Shown: positions 28,850 to 40,873, numbered from the stretch's first letter. The stretch: 64,000 bases of DNA from Naganishia liquefaciens (GCA_013423385.1 BLZA01000009.1:124001-188000); one strand, 5' to 3'. Notes: generated from the letters alone by a model not told the origin. Made by a program: numbers and translations.

Positions 28850-31473
28850 CTAAGGCCCATAAGCTGGATACGCCGGATTCGCGGGCGGTCCTCCCGCGGG
28901 AGGGAAGTAGCCGTTATTAGCCTGGTAATTGCTTTGCCCGTAGAAAGAGTTCTGGTGTTGCAGTGCTTGATCGGGACTGAGGAGCATCGGTGTAAGTTGC
29001 TTAATCTCCGGTGACAAGGCAGCCGTTGTCGATGTGGGTGTGTATGGCAATGGTGCGCCGTACGATCGTCCCCTTTTCGGACCAGGAGCAACGTCGGGCG
29101 CCTCCATCGTCAATGCAAGATGACCGGCATCCACCTCTCCCAGTCGCAGCGGACTTGTGATACAGTCGTTGATATGGTCGATAGATGCTCCGGCGAGTCG
29201 GTTGACAGCATGGAATAGCGAACTGTCCTTCGGGACCGCAACGCCAGCGACGGCCATGCATCCGGGATCGAGAGGCGACCAGTACGCTTTGGCAGCTGAG
29301 CGGAATCCGTACATCATCCACCCTAAGAAGAAGAAGGCGCACAATATGGCTGGAGGAATCACCCAAAGGTATCCATATTTTGTGCGACTGCCGAGGACGG
29401 TTCGAGGCGTTTGCAGAGCGCTCGTTTGTCTTACGGTGATGCCATCGGTCGGTAGCCTTGCATACATTTCCTGTTATAGGCGATGTGTAGTGAGAAAAAT
29501 TGACTCAACGATGATTCTTAATCATAAACTCACAGTAGCGCCTATCTCGAGCATTCTCTCCAGCGCTGGTGCTAGCATTTCGCCTCTTGTTCTACCTTCT
29601 GTGGCGTTGATCAATCTCAAGATCTCGAGACGGCCATCTTGACCTGTCAGACAGAGCCCTGGATCAATTCTCCATCCATCGTGATATGGCGCTGACTCAC
29701 CTTGCATCTTCTGCATGACTGAGGTACAGCAGAGATAGACGTCAGTATGGCAGAAAGCTGCTCAACTTTGTCGATCGCACTCACCCATCTGAGCCATGTA
29801 TGTGACGTTGGTTAGGAATTCGGCTGCAGAAATGGATTTGCTGCTCAGTCCCATCATAAGGTCCCGAGTTGCTATCGAATCTTACCTGTGTCTGGTGCGG
29901 GATTGACGCTATGCGAGCAGTGTCGATGGTTCAGTATTCTTTCGTGAGCGTGTATTCTCAGCGATCATGCTTACGACGGGCATTTAAAGTCATTCGCTTG
30001 CTCGGCGTTGAATCCACGCATCCGAATCGGCACAAAAGACTCTTGAGCTCCCACATCGCAGTAAAGCTGAGGCGACCCCATGATTGTAGCGTAGGTGCCA
30101 GTAGCGACAAGAAGCAATTTCTGAAGTGACAAAACAGGTCAGGGACCAGAGAAGGCAAGTCAAAGTCGGCGACATACTGTGCTTCCTTGTTCAGGCCTAT
30201 TTTCCGCGAACTGTTCGCCATCATCCACGAGATGTCAGCCAAACCTATCGGTTTCGCTGCGAGATCAGGACGACTTACAACAAAGACTGTGCCGTCATTG
30301 TAGTCGTTCCTATAGTCCGTCTCGCAATCTCCAGCTGAATTGCAAAACTGCATTTGCTGTGTTTTGAACCAGAAGGTGTTTGTAGTCCCCTGGTCCGTGT
30401 AGGACAGCCCGGAGCCATCCAAACTCGTCTGGCAATTGACCGTGACTTTGGTCCTGGGCAGACAGCTGACCGCAATGGTCTCACTGCTAGGCACAATCGC
30501 TTGTTCGCCTGCGATTCCGGCAATGATGTCCGCAGACATGGTCGAGACTCTGCCAGACAGTCCAGCGAGGCTCGATGGATAGGACACACCACGGCGTGTA
30601 TAGTTGAGAGGCCTAGACAAAGCCTTGCTCAACCAAAGTCGCTAAGACTCGCCTCGTACTCTCTACCTACACTTCATTTGCTAGTACCGCAACTCCGGCA
30701 TCGAACATTATGCCATCTGAGGAGATGAGGCCGCGAGTTCAACCACTTCTCGGTTTGTCTTCCGGATGACTTACATTTATCGTTCATCGGACACTGTGAT
30801 CCATAACCGAAGCTGTGAGGTTATATAAGTTGGAAAGGAAAATACAGAGGCGTTCTAGGTGGCCTACCCCTCTTGGACGGGCCGGTAGGCGTCAAGGCCT
30901 GTACAATACTCTGGATAAAAAAGAGATGCTGTCAGTATGTACATCTTTCAGATCGCGAGATCGTACACACGGTACTCGTCAAGTTGAGAGAAATCGCGAT
31001 TATGAGACCGATAACGAGCAAAGGACTGAGCGCCAGAGGGACACCCGCACTCGCTGCGAAACCGACAATGTCACTTCTCCCTCCACGGACAGGGATAACA
31101 AAGACTTACCCAACTGACTCAAGTGGCTGATTCTCTTCAAGCTCAATCCTTTGTTGAACCCCTTATGTTTGGCATATGTTGCGACAAGCATTGCAATTCC
31201 TCCACCAGCGATGTAGGCGTTGATATTTCCGATGATGTTTCCAATGGCCGGCAGAAGCGACTTCCAGTAGTATGGCGATTGCGCGCCGTTCATGGTATAG
31301 ACCGGTCTGTCGGTGATGTAGAGTTTCTTCTGTTGAACGAGGATACAAAGTGCTATGACGCCGAGGTTGAGAACGAAGCAAAGCAGGACCAAGATGTGAA
31401 GCCGGAATCCCAGCTTTCGGGAGAGCCAGGGGTAGCCCTCCGGAGATGAACGGTACAGGATAGGCGACTGCAT
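28850..31473 (-). CDS. Multi-exon integral membrane protein of unknown function
   Basis: Thirteen exons (31110-31473, 30976-31053, 30868-30910, 30775-30812, 30671-30716, 30279-30612, 30178-30210, 29975-30120, 29886-29908, 29785-29823, 29701-29718, 29534-29643, 28850-29470) join in frame to about 630 aa. Predicted membrane segments lie at roughly residues 21-47, 76-104 and 125-147, then a Cys-containing soluble region of about 300 residues, then one at about 457-480. The tail is Tyr/Asn/Pro/Gly-rich (YFPPAGGPPANPAYPAYGP). This suggests a plasma-membrane or endomembrane protein with an exposed middle domain. I recognise no family. Seven exons are under 50 nt, the shortest 18 nt. Phases agree at every junction, but the exon 2 donor (GTACCG) is weak. 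Confidence 0.7.
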
Positions 31474-33303
31474 TGTGGATGTCTGTCTTGCCGACTACCG
31501 TTCACGGGTCAATCAGTTGTGTGCTGCTTGCGGGAGGAGGGTTTAGTGAGTCGAGTAGAACAATGTGTCGCTGCCAAACACATTCTTGTCGAGCTTATCT
31601 GAATGTGCGGGGAATTATATATGAGCTTGCCTGTCAAGTGATGCGCTTGGAAGTTCCTGAACGCATCGGTCTTGCCACACGCTTCAGCGATTCTGCTCGT
31701 GGTGCGGGAGAACCGCTGTAAGGGTTCATCCTGATTGCGGCAGACTCTCCTGGTTCTTCTCAGCAGCCAGAAGTCTCAGCGTCGACACATCAGCCGATGA
31801 GGGCTGGAGATCTTGTTCTGTCTGAGGATCCGACCCGAGGCTTACAGAAGACGTCGATCCAATCATCGCATAGCCTCCGACCTGCCCTTCTGTCTGCGGC
31901 TGCAAAGATATCGATATTGATAGGACTGCAGCCAGGTAGCATAGCTGGCTGCCATACATTGAGTATTCCTCACCGCTTTGTACAGCTTCAGCCATGTGAG
32001 CTTGGTTACGGGACTTTGACCATGGGATAAGAGAGCATAGCTGAGAGCTTTCCAATGGCACATTGCAGAGAAAAAGTCTGGCTTACTTACGCTGAATCTG
32101 ATCACAACGAGCTGCATACCGTAGAGGTAACACCCAGGTGACATTTGCAGATGAGAGCGTTACACCCTACCCGAGCCCAGGCCTCGGAAGAGCTCCTAGA
32201 AATTGAGCAAGATAAGATGTCAGACAGGAATGTATAGAAATGGAATATGCATCCGTGCTTTCCGGATTACAATCAGCGGATCCAGGCTGCCCAGGTCATC
32301 TGAAACGGCTGGAAGATCTGGGGAGAAGCAGTGAAAGGGGCTTACGTTCAGGGAGGCCTTACTTGTGTCTGCTCGTACAGCCCATTAACTGACACAGGCT
32401 TGGCTCTTACAACCACTGCTCGACGATGTAAGAGCTGATGAGAAGGCGAAGTTACAATAGAGGCTTTGCGAGGATACTAGAAGCAGATGACGGCTGGAAG
32501 TGGATAGTAGATCGAGGGAGGGGAACAACTTGGGAACAGCTTCGAGTCCGGTTACATTCTCATCACTCGCGTGCCAGAATGTACATCAGCATACCAGCTT
32601 GGGGGAGTAAGTACTGCCGCCATTTGCCGCCCAGCGAGAGGGAAGCGATGCGAGGCAAGCCGCAGGGTAACATATTGAATAGAATACAGGACCAACTGGC
32701 TTGAATTTGTTACCAGGGGGTATACCCACAGAAAGCTGAATGAGCATGCAGATGCGTAGAAGATCGTCGAGCCTTTCGAAAGCTCTGTAGAGGATTTCGG
32801 CTCGTCCTCAACTTGCATCCACCACTTCCATTTCTAAGAAGATTCCATGCCAAGTCAGCGATATCTGCCTCCGCTGTAGTAGAGTTGTTCCGAACGCGAC
32901 TGAGACATGTAAGCGTTATCAGCTGTCCGAAGTGAATATCCATCAAGATCAGGCGCAGGCTCTCAGCAGACTACTTGAATCCGACGCGATGCCTGGAGAG
33001 CGCGCCTTTCGCTGGCAGCGAGAGGAATGCCAGCTGATGAGATGTGGATGTCGAGAGACAAAGCCTTGCTCAGACCGTTCATGGCAGTACTAGAGGCGAA
33101 TGACGTGTGATTGTAGCAAGAGTCGGCAACAACCCAAACAAGCTGTGCGCGGAAGCAGATGAGCAATCAACGGCGGCGAGCGAGAGATGCTGCCATCATC
33201 CTCACCTTGAGTGCAGGCATTCAGGCACAGCCACGGTCACGGGGCGGCCTGGTGTATCCAACGCAAGTCTTTCTGTCAGGCTTGGAAGGTACCACCATAG
33301 AGA
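31474..33303. other. Intergenic or unassembled minus-strand gene
   Basis: About 1.8 kb upstream of ATG7. On the minus strand there are coding-like fragments flanked by plausible splice sites: an ATG at 33220 with the short start MPALK and a good donor, followed by LVWVVADSCYNHTSF and AGIPLAASERRALQASRR after a CAG acceptor (about 33140-32970); a hydrophobic stretch near 32770-32650; and a 3' piece ending at a TGA at 31726. I could not build one consistent model or name a family. The whole may be non-coding. Confidence 0.3.
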
Positions 33304-35980
33304 ATGCCAATCCTCCAATTCACGCCCTTGCGGTCCTTTCCGTCACCGTCTTTCTGGCAGCAACTCACATCACTCAAACTCGATACTCTCAAACTTGATG
33401 ACTCGGCAATCGACATACGCGGTTGGATGGAGGAGGGCAGGAGTGTATACGACAAGGAGCAGAACGTGGACTTATGGATGAGTGGCAGTGTTGCCGTAGA
33501 TGCGGACAGCTTGCGCGATGTCGTAGAAGAAAGGTGAGCTCCTACGTAGGGCCCCTGCCGATGGGTCCAGGATCTCGCCTTCCGCTTATAATCAGAAATT
33601 TTAGGCTGCACCCAAGTACCATTCCGCTTCAAGGACGGCTGAAAAACTTCAACACCATCGAGGAGTTTCGCTCACCGGAACTGAAGAAGGAGTCGTTCAA
33701 CGACGTGACCAAACAGCTTATTACATCCTTCTCCTCGACGGATCCGATAACGACATTCAACCCCTTTCTGCTCGTTTCATATGCGGATCTCAAGAAGTAC
33801 ACTTATCACTATTGGTTCGCGTTTCCAGCTCTGATCCAGAAACCCGCTTGGGAGCTTGTAATTGATGAAGAACAACAGGGAGACGGGGAGAACATAAGCT
33901 TGAGAGATTGGAACGGCGACGTAAGTAGGATGCAATATCCATGACCGAGCATCACGATACTTTTGATTACTGATATCAATTCAGGTCGAGGCACTTCGCA
34001 GGATGAAAAGCGATGCGCAGATCTCGACCGAAGCATTCCTCTATCGCTCGATTGTGAATCATGAACAAGTGTCTTTGGAATCTGTCGCTCCGGTGGAGGC
34101 ATGGTGGACATTCTTTCAGGATGTGCCAGAAGATGAGGTAAGTAAGACCCGTGTTGGCGCCGAAATGCGACTCTGAGAGATAGTTTTAGCGCACGTTGGT
34201 TTTCCACGACCCAACATCTGCACCAAACTTGCCTGGATGGCTGTTGAGGAATGTGCTTTACTATCTTGCGCATCATCTACCGATTCCGAAAGGATCTGCC
34301 GGAAAGAAAGTCACATCGTTGAGGGTCATCGCCTTGCGTTCCGGCTCAAGCGGCACGAGAGCATCAACTAGCAAAATCTTTAGAATTCGACTTCCAGAGG
34401 TTGCGGGAACCTCAGACGTTGCCACGACTGCCGTCGGTGAAACCGTGCCAGCTGCTGTTGGGTGGGAGCGAAATTCGCAAGGGAAATTGGCGAGCCGAAT
34501 AGCTGATCTGAGCTCAACGATGGATCCAAAGCGGTAAGTGTGCCGCTTCGGGACGAACATACCGGATGAAATCAGAATCGTCGCTCACTGTTCCTCGATC
34601 GATTAGACTTGCAGAACAGGCTGTTGATCTGAATCTCAAGCTGATGCGATGGAGAATAATGCCCGCTCTTGACCTGGAGAAGATAGCGGGAATTAGATGT
34701 CTTCTGCTCGGAGCAGGAACTCTGGGTTGCTATGTCGCACGAGGCTTGCTTGTATGTGAATCGCCTGCTGCCGCAATTCAAGGCAAATACTCACGTCGTC
34801 GATTCGTTGATAGGGATGGGGTGTCAGAAACATCACATTTGTTGACTCTGCAAGAGTATCCTTTTCGAATCCTGCGAGACAGCCGCTTTTCGAGTTTGAG
34901 GACTCCTTAAATGGTGGGAAGCCCAAAGCTGCCGCCGCTGCAGAAGCACTCAGGAGGATATTTCCCAGCGTCGTAGGTCTCCGCGCCTGTGATATCCCCT
35001 GAAAAAAATCTCATATCAATACTTTCTCAAGAACGCGGCAGGAATCGACATGTCCATTCCCATGCCGGGCCATCCGGTGTCGCCTCAAGCAGAGTCCGAA
35101 ACGAGAGATACAGTCGATCGACTTGAGCGAATGATACGAGAACACGATGCGGTGTTTCTTCTGATGGATTCTCGTGAAAGTCGTTGGCTGCCAACTTTGA
35201 TTGGCGCAAAGGAGAACAAGATCGTGATCAACGCGGCTTTGGGGTTCGATAGTTGGCTAGTCATGCGACATGGCTCGGTAGAAGGTGTTAGCGCGGCATT
35301 CGTTGGGGAGAAGAAGAGGCTAGGGTGTTATTTCTGCAATGATATTGTCGCGCCAACTGACGTAAGTGTGTGCATCGCGTTCTGTGTACCCACTAACTCC
35401 GGTACTCAGTCGTTGACAGACCGCACCCTAGACCAAATGTGCACAGTGACACGGCCGGGCATTGCTCCAATCGCCGCGGGTTCGGCTTGCGAACTTCTCG
35501 TTTCCTTAATTCAACATCCCGATGGGTAAGTCTCGATGCTGCGTCAGACACAACTCGGAACCCTGATCTATTTGTGTTATTTCGCAGTATCAATGCGCCT
35601 GGGGAGAATCTTGACTCAATGCAAAGCGATATTTCGAATGACAAGCGCTCTCCTCTTGGCCTTGTACCTCATCAGCTAAGAGGCTTCCTGGGTCAATTTC
35701 GCACGATGCTCATTGAGGGCGCAGCTTACGACCGATGTACGGGGTGCAGCACAAAGGTCAGCATTACCCTTGGTGCAATGCGCGTGTTCTGTAATGAACC
35801 CTCTCCCGGTTGCAGATCATCGACGAATATAAGCAAAATGGATTCTCTATGTTGCTGCGAGCGTTCAATGAGTCCGATTATCTCCAAAAAGTGACGGGCC
35901 TTGATCAGCTCTATGAAGAGGGAGAAGCAGCTTTGGAAGCTGTCGATTGGGACGAGAGTAGCAATGAAGGAAGCTTATAG
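33304..35980 (+). CDS. ATG7: ATG7, E1-like autophagy enzyme
   Basis: Ten exons (33304-33533, 33605-33920, 33985-34137, 34190-34533, 34607-34751, 34814-34972, 35032-35361, 35410-35525, 35588-35756, 35816-35980) give about 708 aa, normal for Atg7. Motifs: [13 protein letters not shown] in the N-terminal domain, the nucleotide-binding [44 protein letters not shown], catalytic Cys570 in [17 protein letters not shown], and two CxxC zinc pairs (Cys548/551 and Cys648/651). It activates Atg8 and Atg12 and passes them to Atg3 and Atg10. Intron 6 ends in AAG, needed to read [16 protein letters not shown]. The acidic C-terminus ([11 protein letters not shown]) is usual. The start is divergent from a doubtful minus-strand ORF. 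Confidence 0.95.
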
Positions 35981-36092
35981 TGGGCTTGCATCGTGGTTGC
36001 AGAAGACAGTTTTACAGCACGTTGTATGAATATGGTATCCATGGGAAATAGCATTACAAGTTGTCCAGTAGTTGATTTGCGTCGGGAATGAT

Positions 36093-36371
36093 CTACTGGT
36101 ACATAATCAGAGAGCCGAGATTTAAATGGAAGAGAATTCCGACGACGATCATCCCCAGTTCCAGCCACAACACCTTCTGATGGTCTCCTGTAATTTCAGA
36201 ATAGTAGACCAGTCTTCGACCAGATTTCTGCCGACAAGCCCTATTCTTTTCAGCAGACAGGGCTGAGGCTTCGGCAGCGGTCAATCCACGTTCCATAAAT
36301 TGCTGAATCTTGATATCTCTCTTGATAGGACCAAAGACAGTTGAGGATAATGGATGAATTACGATGACCAT
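36093..36371 (-). CDS. Small putative single-pass membrane protein
   Basis: A 92-codon ORF from an ATG at 36371, converging on the 3' end of ATG7. The sequence is charged and helical in its first two thirds (FMERGLTAAEASALSAEKNR), then RRLVYYSEITGDHQKV, then one hydrophobic C-terminal helix (WLELGMIVVGILFHLNLGSLI) with only MYQ after it, so it looks tail-anchored. The reading frame stays open upstream to about 36386, so an extra 5' exon is possible. No family recognised; codon pattern and the amphipathic/TM layout favour a real gene over chance. Confidence 0.4.
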   Translation of the reverse strand: MVIVIHPLSSTVFGPIKRDIKIQQFMERGLTAAEASALSAEKNRACRQKSGRRLVYYSEITGDHQKVLWLELGMIVVGILFHLNLGSLIMYQ

Positions 36372-36776
36372 GATGGGTCCACACACCGGGCTTTGGGTCG
36401 AGCGTCAAGAAAGTAGACAGACGAGAACAAGCAATGGCAAGATGACGCTTGGACAATGTATGGAGATAGAGTGCGGTAAATTGGTCATTTTTCAGATAGG
36501 GGTACGATCTGCATGACTATAGGATGTCATAACGCATGCAACATTCCAGCGCTTGATTATTAGTACTCGTATATTCGAAGTTCATGCCGTTCAGTTTCGC
36601 AAAAACGACCTCGAAGACTGCCTTCCATGTATAGGAAACGTCCTTGCGTTCCAGCGGCACATAACCTTCTCTGATTGAGGCTATCTAGCTATTCAGAATG
36701 CGTACTATGACAGCCAGGGCCGTGTTGGTTGAATTGCCATCAGACGCATTCGAATCCCACAACTTACAGCAGGGAG
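36372..36776. other. Intergenic gap
   Basis: About 0.4 kb between a small ORF and the 3' end of the triple-module lectin-like gene. Nothing recognised. Confidence 0.5.
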
Positions 36777-38811
36777 CTAAAACGAGCTGCCAACAAAGTC
36801 GAAAATCTGCGAAGCAGTTCAGACCGCGTGGCCGTGAGACGAAGACTGCTGGCCTTTACTTACCTGGTTCTCATTGCCAAAGTCGCAAGTCCAGCTTTGA
36901 AGCGATTTGACCGCTCCATACGGCTTGATGGGCTGAAGACCCGACTCGGCTCGAACATCCAAGCATTGACCAGGTCCGTTCTCGACAGCGATGTGAAGAT
37001 CGTCAGTGATGTAAAGTTTCTGGCCAGGCGCGTTGTCAGAACAAGCGTTGATTCGGATGCTACCTCCATTGGTAGGGTTATCGCCGAAGTCGACACATCG
37101 AACCTCACTGGTGTCGGGATTGAATACCTTGATCTGAGTGGCACCGAGGTTGTAGTAGAAAAGCTGAAGATCACCTGGACCGCCCGAGGTGTTCTCACCA
37201 GGACCAACGTTGAAGCAGCCTCCACTGCATGAGAGGTGGAAAGTCAAATCAGCCCAGAATTTTGATCATCGGCAGCACCTACATGTCAATGGTACCGGTA
37301 GAGAACCCTGGCGGGCTGACCTGAAGGCAGTATACACCGGGAGCTGCCTGGCCGGGAGATTCCGGTGTAGTCTTGATCCATCGAATTTGCTTGGCTTCCC
37401 CGACTGGGGTCGGAGGGGGAGTCGGCCCGGAAGCATTGGGGAAGATGAAGATCTACAAGCAAGTCGGATGAAGATCAGCCAGATCCGCTGGCATGAAGGT
37501 CTTGCAACTCACCTGGTTCTGGTTGCCAAAGTCACAAGTCCAGCTCTGAACCGATTTGACCGCTCCATACGGCTTGATGGGCTGAAGACCCGACTCGGCT
37601 TTCACATCCAGGCATTGACCAGGTCCATTTTCCACAGCGATGTGAAGATCGTCAGTGATGAAAAGTCTCTGGCCAGGGGCATTGTCAGAACAAGCGTTGA
37701 TTCGGATGGTACCTCCGTTGGTGGAATCATCGCCGAAGTCGACACATTTAACCTCACTGGTTTCGGGATTGAATACCTTGATTTGGGTCGAACCCAAGTT
37801 GTAGTAGAAGAATTGAGTGTCACCGATGTTACCCGAGTTGTCCCTTTGGCCAGGCGCCAGGTCGCGACAGTATCCGCTGAATGGGGGAAGGTCAATTAAG
37901 CCAGCCAGCTACGTTGTTTGAAGAATTTACCCACACGTCAATGGTGCCGGAGTAGAATCCTGGCGGGCTGACCTGAAGGCAGTACTCGCCCGGTGCCGCT
38001 TGGCCAGATGATTCTGGCGTCGTCTTCAGCCATCGGATCTGTCGCGCTTCGCCCTCGGGAGTAGGCGACGGGGTTGATTCGTCGGAGAAGATGAAGATCT
38101 ATCAAAGGATCATAGTAAAGGTATTCAGCGAGTTTCGAACGAGCCATCCGAGGACTGTGCCGTACTTGGTTATCGTTACCGGATGAGCAGCTCCAGCTTT
38201 GAACCGACTTTACAACGCCATACGGCCGAATTGGTTGTAGACCCGACTCGGCCTGCACATCCAAGCATTGACCCGGTCCGTTCTCCACAGCGATATGAAG
38301 GTCATCAGTGATGTACAGGTTTTGTCCAGGGGCATTGTCGACGCATTGGGCGAGCCGAATAGAACTGCCATCTGAAGGATTGTCACCAAAGTCGACACAT
38401 TGCACTTCGCTGGTATCGGGGTTGAATACTCGGATCTTTGTTGCGCCGAGGTTATAGTAGAAAAGCTGAAGATCACCTGGACCACCTGAGGTGCTTTCAC
38501 CAGGACTCGCATTGAAGCAGCCTCCACTGTATCCGAGAACAGAATGAATGAGTGATATTGCCAACTTCTTCCGAGCAGACGACCTACATGTTAACAATTC
38601 CAGTGGAGAATCCTGGCGGGCCGACCTGCAGGCAGTACTCGCCTGGTGCGGCTTGGCCAGGTGATTCCGGTGTCGTCTTCAACCAGCGGATCTGTCGCGG
38701 AACTCCGTCGGGAACGGCGTCTGCACGCGTGTCAAGTCCGTTGATGGGCGCGGCTGCTGTCGAGGTCAGCAGGGAAGCGAGGGTCCCCGCGACGGCGAGG
38801 TAAGACAGCAT
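36777..38811 (-). CDS. Secreted lectin-like protein with three tandem beta-trefoil-type modules
   Basis: Seven exons (38588-38811, 38166-38526, 37935-38098, 37513-37876, 37283-37452, 36864-37224, 36777-36806) encode about 557 aa. Signal peptide MLSYLAVAGTLASLLTS is followed by three near-identical modules. Each has a linker half (RQIRWLKTTPESPGQAAPG, YCLQV, PPGFSTGTI) and a core half (CFNVGPGE, LFYYNLGATKI, CVDFGDNP, LYITDDLHIAVENGPGQC, DVQAESG, SWTCDFGNENQ). Modules 1 and 3 keep GGCFN; module 2 has GYCRDLAPGQ instead. Ricin-B/QxW-type folds of this kind bind carbohydrate. Exon boundaries follow module halves exactly, so tandem duplication of a phase-0 exon pair explains the gene. The last exon encodes only IFDFVGSSF, the beginning of a linker. 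Confidence 0.85.
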
Positions 38812-40873
38812 TTCGAGCGTGGGCGAATTCGATGTAGTCGTGTCCGTCCGAAGAATGGGATAAAGGACGAGATCAGATACCGCTCAAACCAGCTCTTTGT
38901 GTTACATCTTATATAAACAAGAAGACAGAGGGATATGAAGGCAGTCTATCTGGCGGAACGGTCGTCAGCAAGCTGCTTCTAACCTGGGTGGCGCTTACCA
39001 GTATATACCTTCAGGATTACTCAACTTCAGAATGCTACGGCTAGGAGCCAAGCATATAGGAAGCAACGCCTGTTAGGCTTTGCATATACCGGGCATGCTG
39101 ATTCTTTCCCGATATTGATTCTCGTTCGGAAATACTCGATCTCAAATGCAGAAGTGTCGTGATCCAGCTAGTCGCAGATGTCGGAAGGACTCGCTCGGAA
39201 CTTGAGGAAGTTTTGTGCCTAGATCGCGCAAACTGATATCGTATCGCTGACATAAATCCCAACAATGAATCTTGATGGGGCAGGAGCGGTGCTCAATGAC
39301 GCTGTCAGCTTTCCGAGGCGATGCTCTTTGCCGGTCATGATTCGGCGTCGAAGCGGTCGCTGTATGCTTTAGGGCTGACGTATCAGGTGTATAAAGCCGC
39401 ATTCCGCGATGGCGGGCGCCGGCTATGTTGTCCTGCCCGGGCTCTCTGAAATGGCTTGCGGACCCCGAAAGTCGAAGGGTCCCAAGGCCTGCATTCAGAT
39501 GACATCTTCTGCATATTTCCAAGGCACGTTGTCATACTCCACAGACTTGATGTAGAATTCGAGCTCGCAAGAGAAGGCGCCTGCCGACGTTTCGGCCCCA
39601 GAGATGCAGGAGAACCACTTTTGATCTGTCTCGGATCTACCTCCAGGAGACCGGTAAGCTCACTGTGATTACGTGAGCTCGTTACTGGACGTCAAGCCCG
39701 CTAACTATCGCAGGGAAATGGCATATCACAAGGAAAGCCAATAGCCAGTTGAACATATCCACGGACGATAATCTGGCGATCCTCAATTCTACAGTAGTTG
39801 AGGGGAAGAGCAGCAGCAGCAGTATTCGCTTGACCATGAAACCAAGGTGACAAGTTAACAGGCTTGTTTCTGGTGCCCAATATCCAGCAATCACGAATTC
39901 CCATATACCCCGTCACCTGCTTTGGCGCGAGCTTGTCCCATTGTCGGTGTCGGCTTCGATGTATGATATTGGATGTCAGTGTGAAGATGTCTGCCTTTTC
40001 TCTTTTCTGATTGATGGGACCCCTCATGGTCTTGGACTGAAACGTCTCGTGACAATTCGAACAGTTCTTTGGTAGCTCGACTCCTATACCAGAACCTCGG
40101 TAGGCTCTCCTCAGAACGTCCGTCAGCATTGCAGCAGTTGCTCATGACCTCCATTATGCACTGCACATTATCGACTGTGGATCGGGCGACATACCGTGGC
40201 GAAATATGCTTGATGTGTGTTAGAGTGACAAGCAGATACTGTGCCGATGCGTTTTATACTTTACCATGGGTATGTGATAAATACTTGTGTGTTATGCTAG
40301 AGATGAGTATCCTGCAGCGTTTCCTGAGCCCTCTGGATCAGTATCGAGCACACTGCGTTGAGACGTCAATGTAAATGGGTCGTGTATAGCGATGAGCCAT
40401 TTTCAAACTAATTGTCTGCACCTAGTTCTGTATACAGGTCTGCACCCCTTCAAACAGCCTCTGAAACGACTTTTGCGTCTTGTATAAAGTTCAAGGCAAA
40501 GAAGCGCAGTCGAAGAAGATACCAGCCAGGCGGATTAAGCTTGACGACACAGCGCGTTCTTGCGTGGCGCACAGATGATGCCAAGTATCAACGACCTCCA
40601 GGCTCGAAGTCTACAGTCACGATCATAGTGGAGAGCGCTTGCAACCTTCTCCATGCTGGGGCATCGGCTGGCTTTATGAGGCGGGGACAAGGAGCAAACA
40701 AACATTAACTTTGTTCATTGTCCATGGCTAAGTAGGTTACACCGGAATATTCAGATCCCCAATGCATGCCCAGAGAGTCTTCCAATCCAGCAGCTGCTCC
40801 TCGAAGCCTTTATCTCTTGATTGTCCTTATCATAAATTGGAAGCCCATGTCGCAAACATCGTGGTTCCTGGGA
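38812..40873. other. Intergenic between two lectin-like genes
   Basis: About 2 kb. A 142-codon ATG ORF on the minus strand (39701-40129) contains NCSNCHETF but no recognised domain; I treat it as doubtful. A lectin promoter is expected just right of 38811. Confidence 0.45.

Noticed and set aside
32650-33170. Resemblance of AGIPLAASERRALQASRR to the third membrane segment of STE3 pheromone receptors
   Set aside because: The spacing differs, an acidic residue interrupts the segment, and the other six membrane helices of a STE3 receptor are not found around it.
34973-35040. CAG at 35040 as acceptor of ATG7 intron 6 with a GTCTCC donor
   Set aside because: It is in frame but gives SVVGIDMS with a poor donor; the GTAGGT donor with AAG acceptor gives [12 protein letters not shown], closer to the family.
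39701-40129. 142-codon minus-strand ORF between two lectin-like genes
   Set aside because: It starts with ATG and has an NCSNCH motif, but no domain is recognisable, no flanking exons fit, and a frame of this length is expected by chance about once or twice in the non-coding part of the window.
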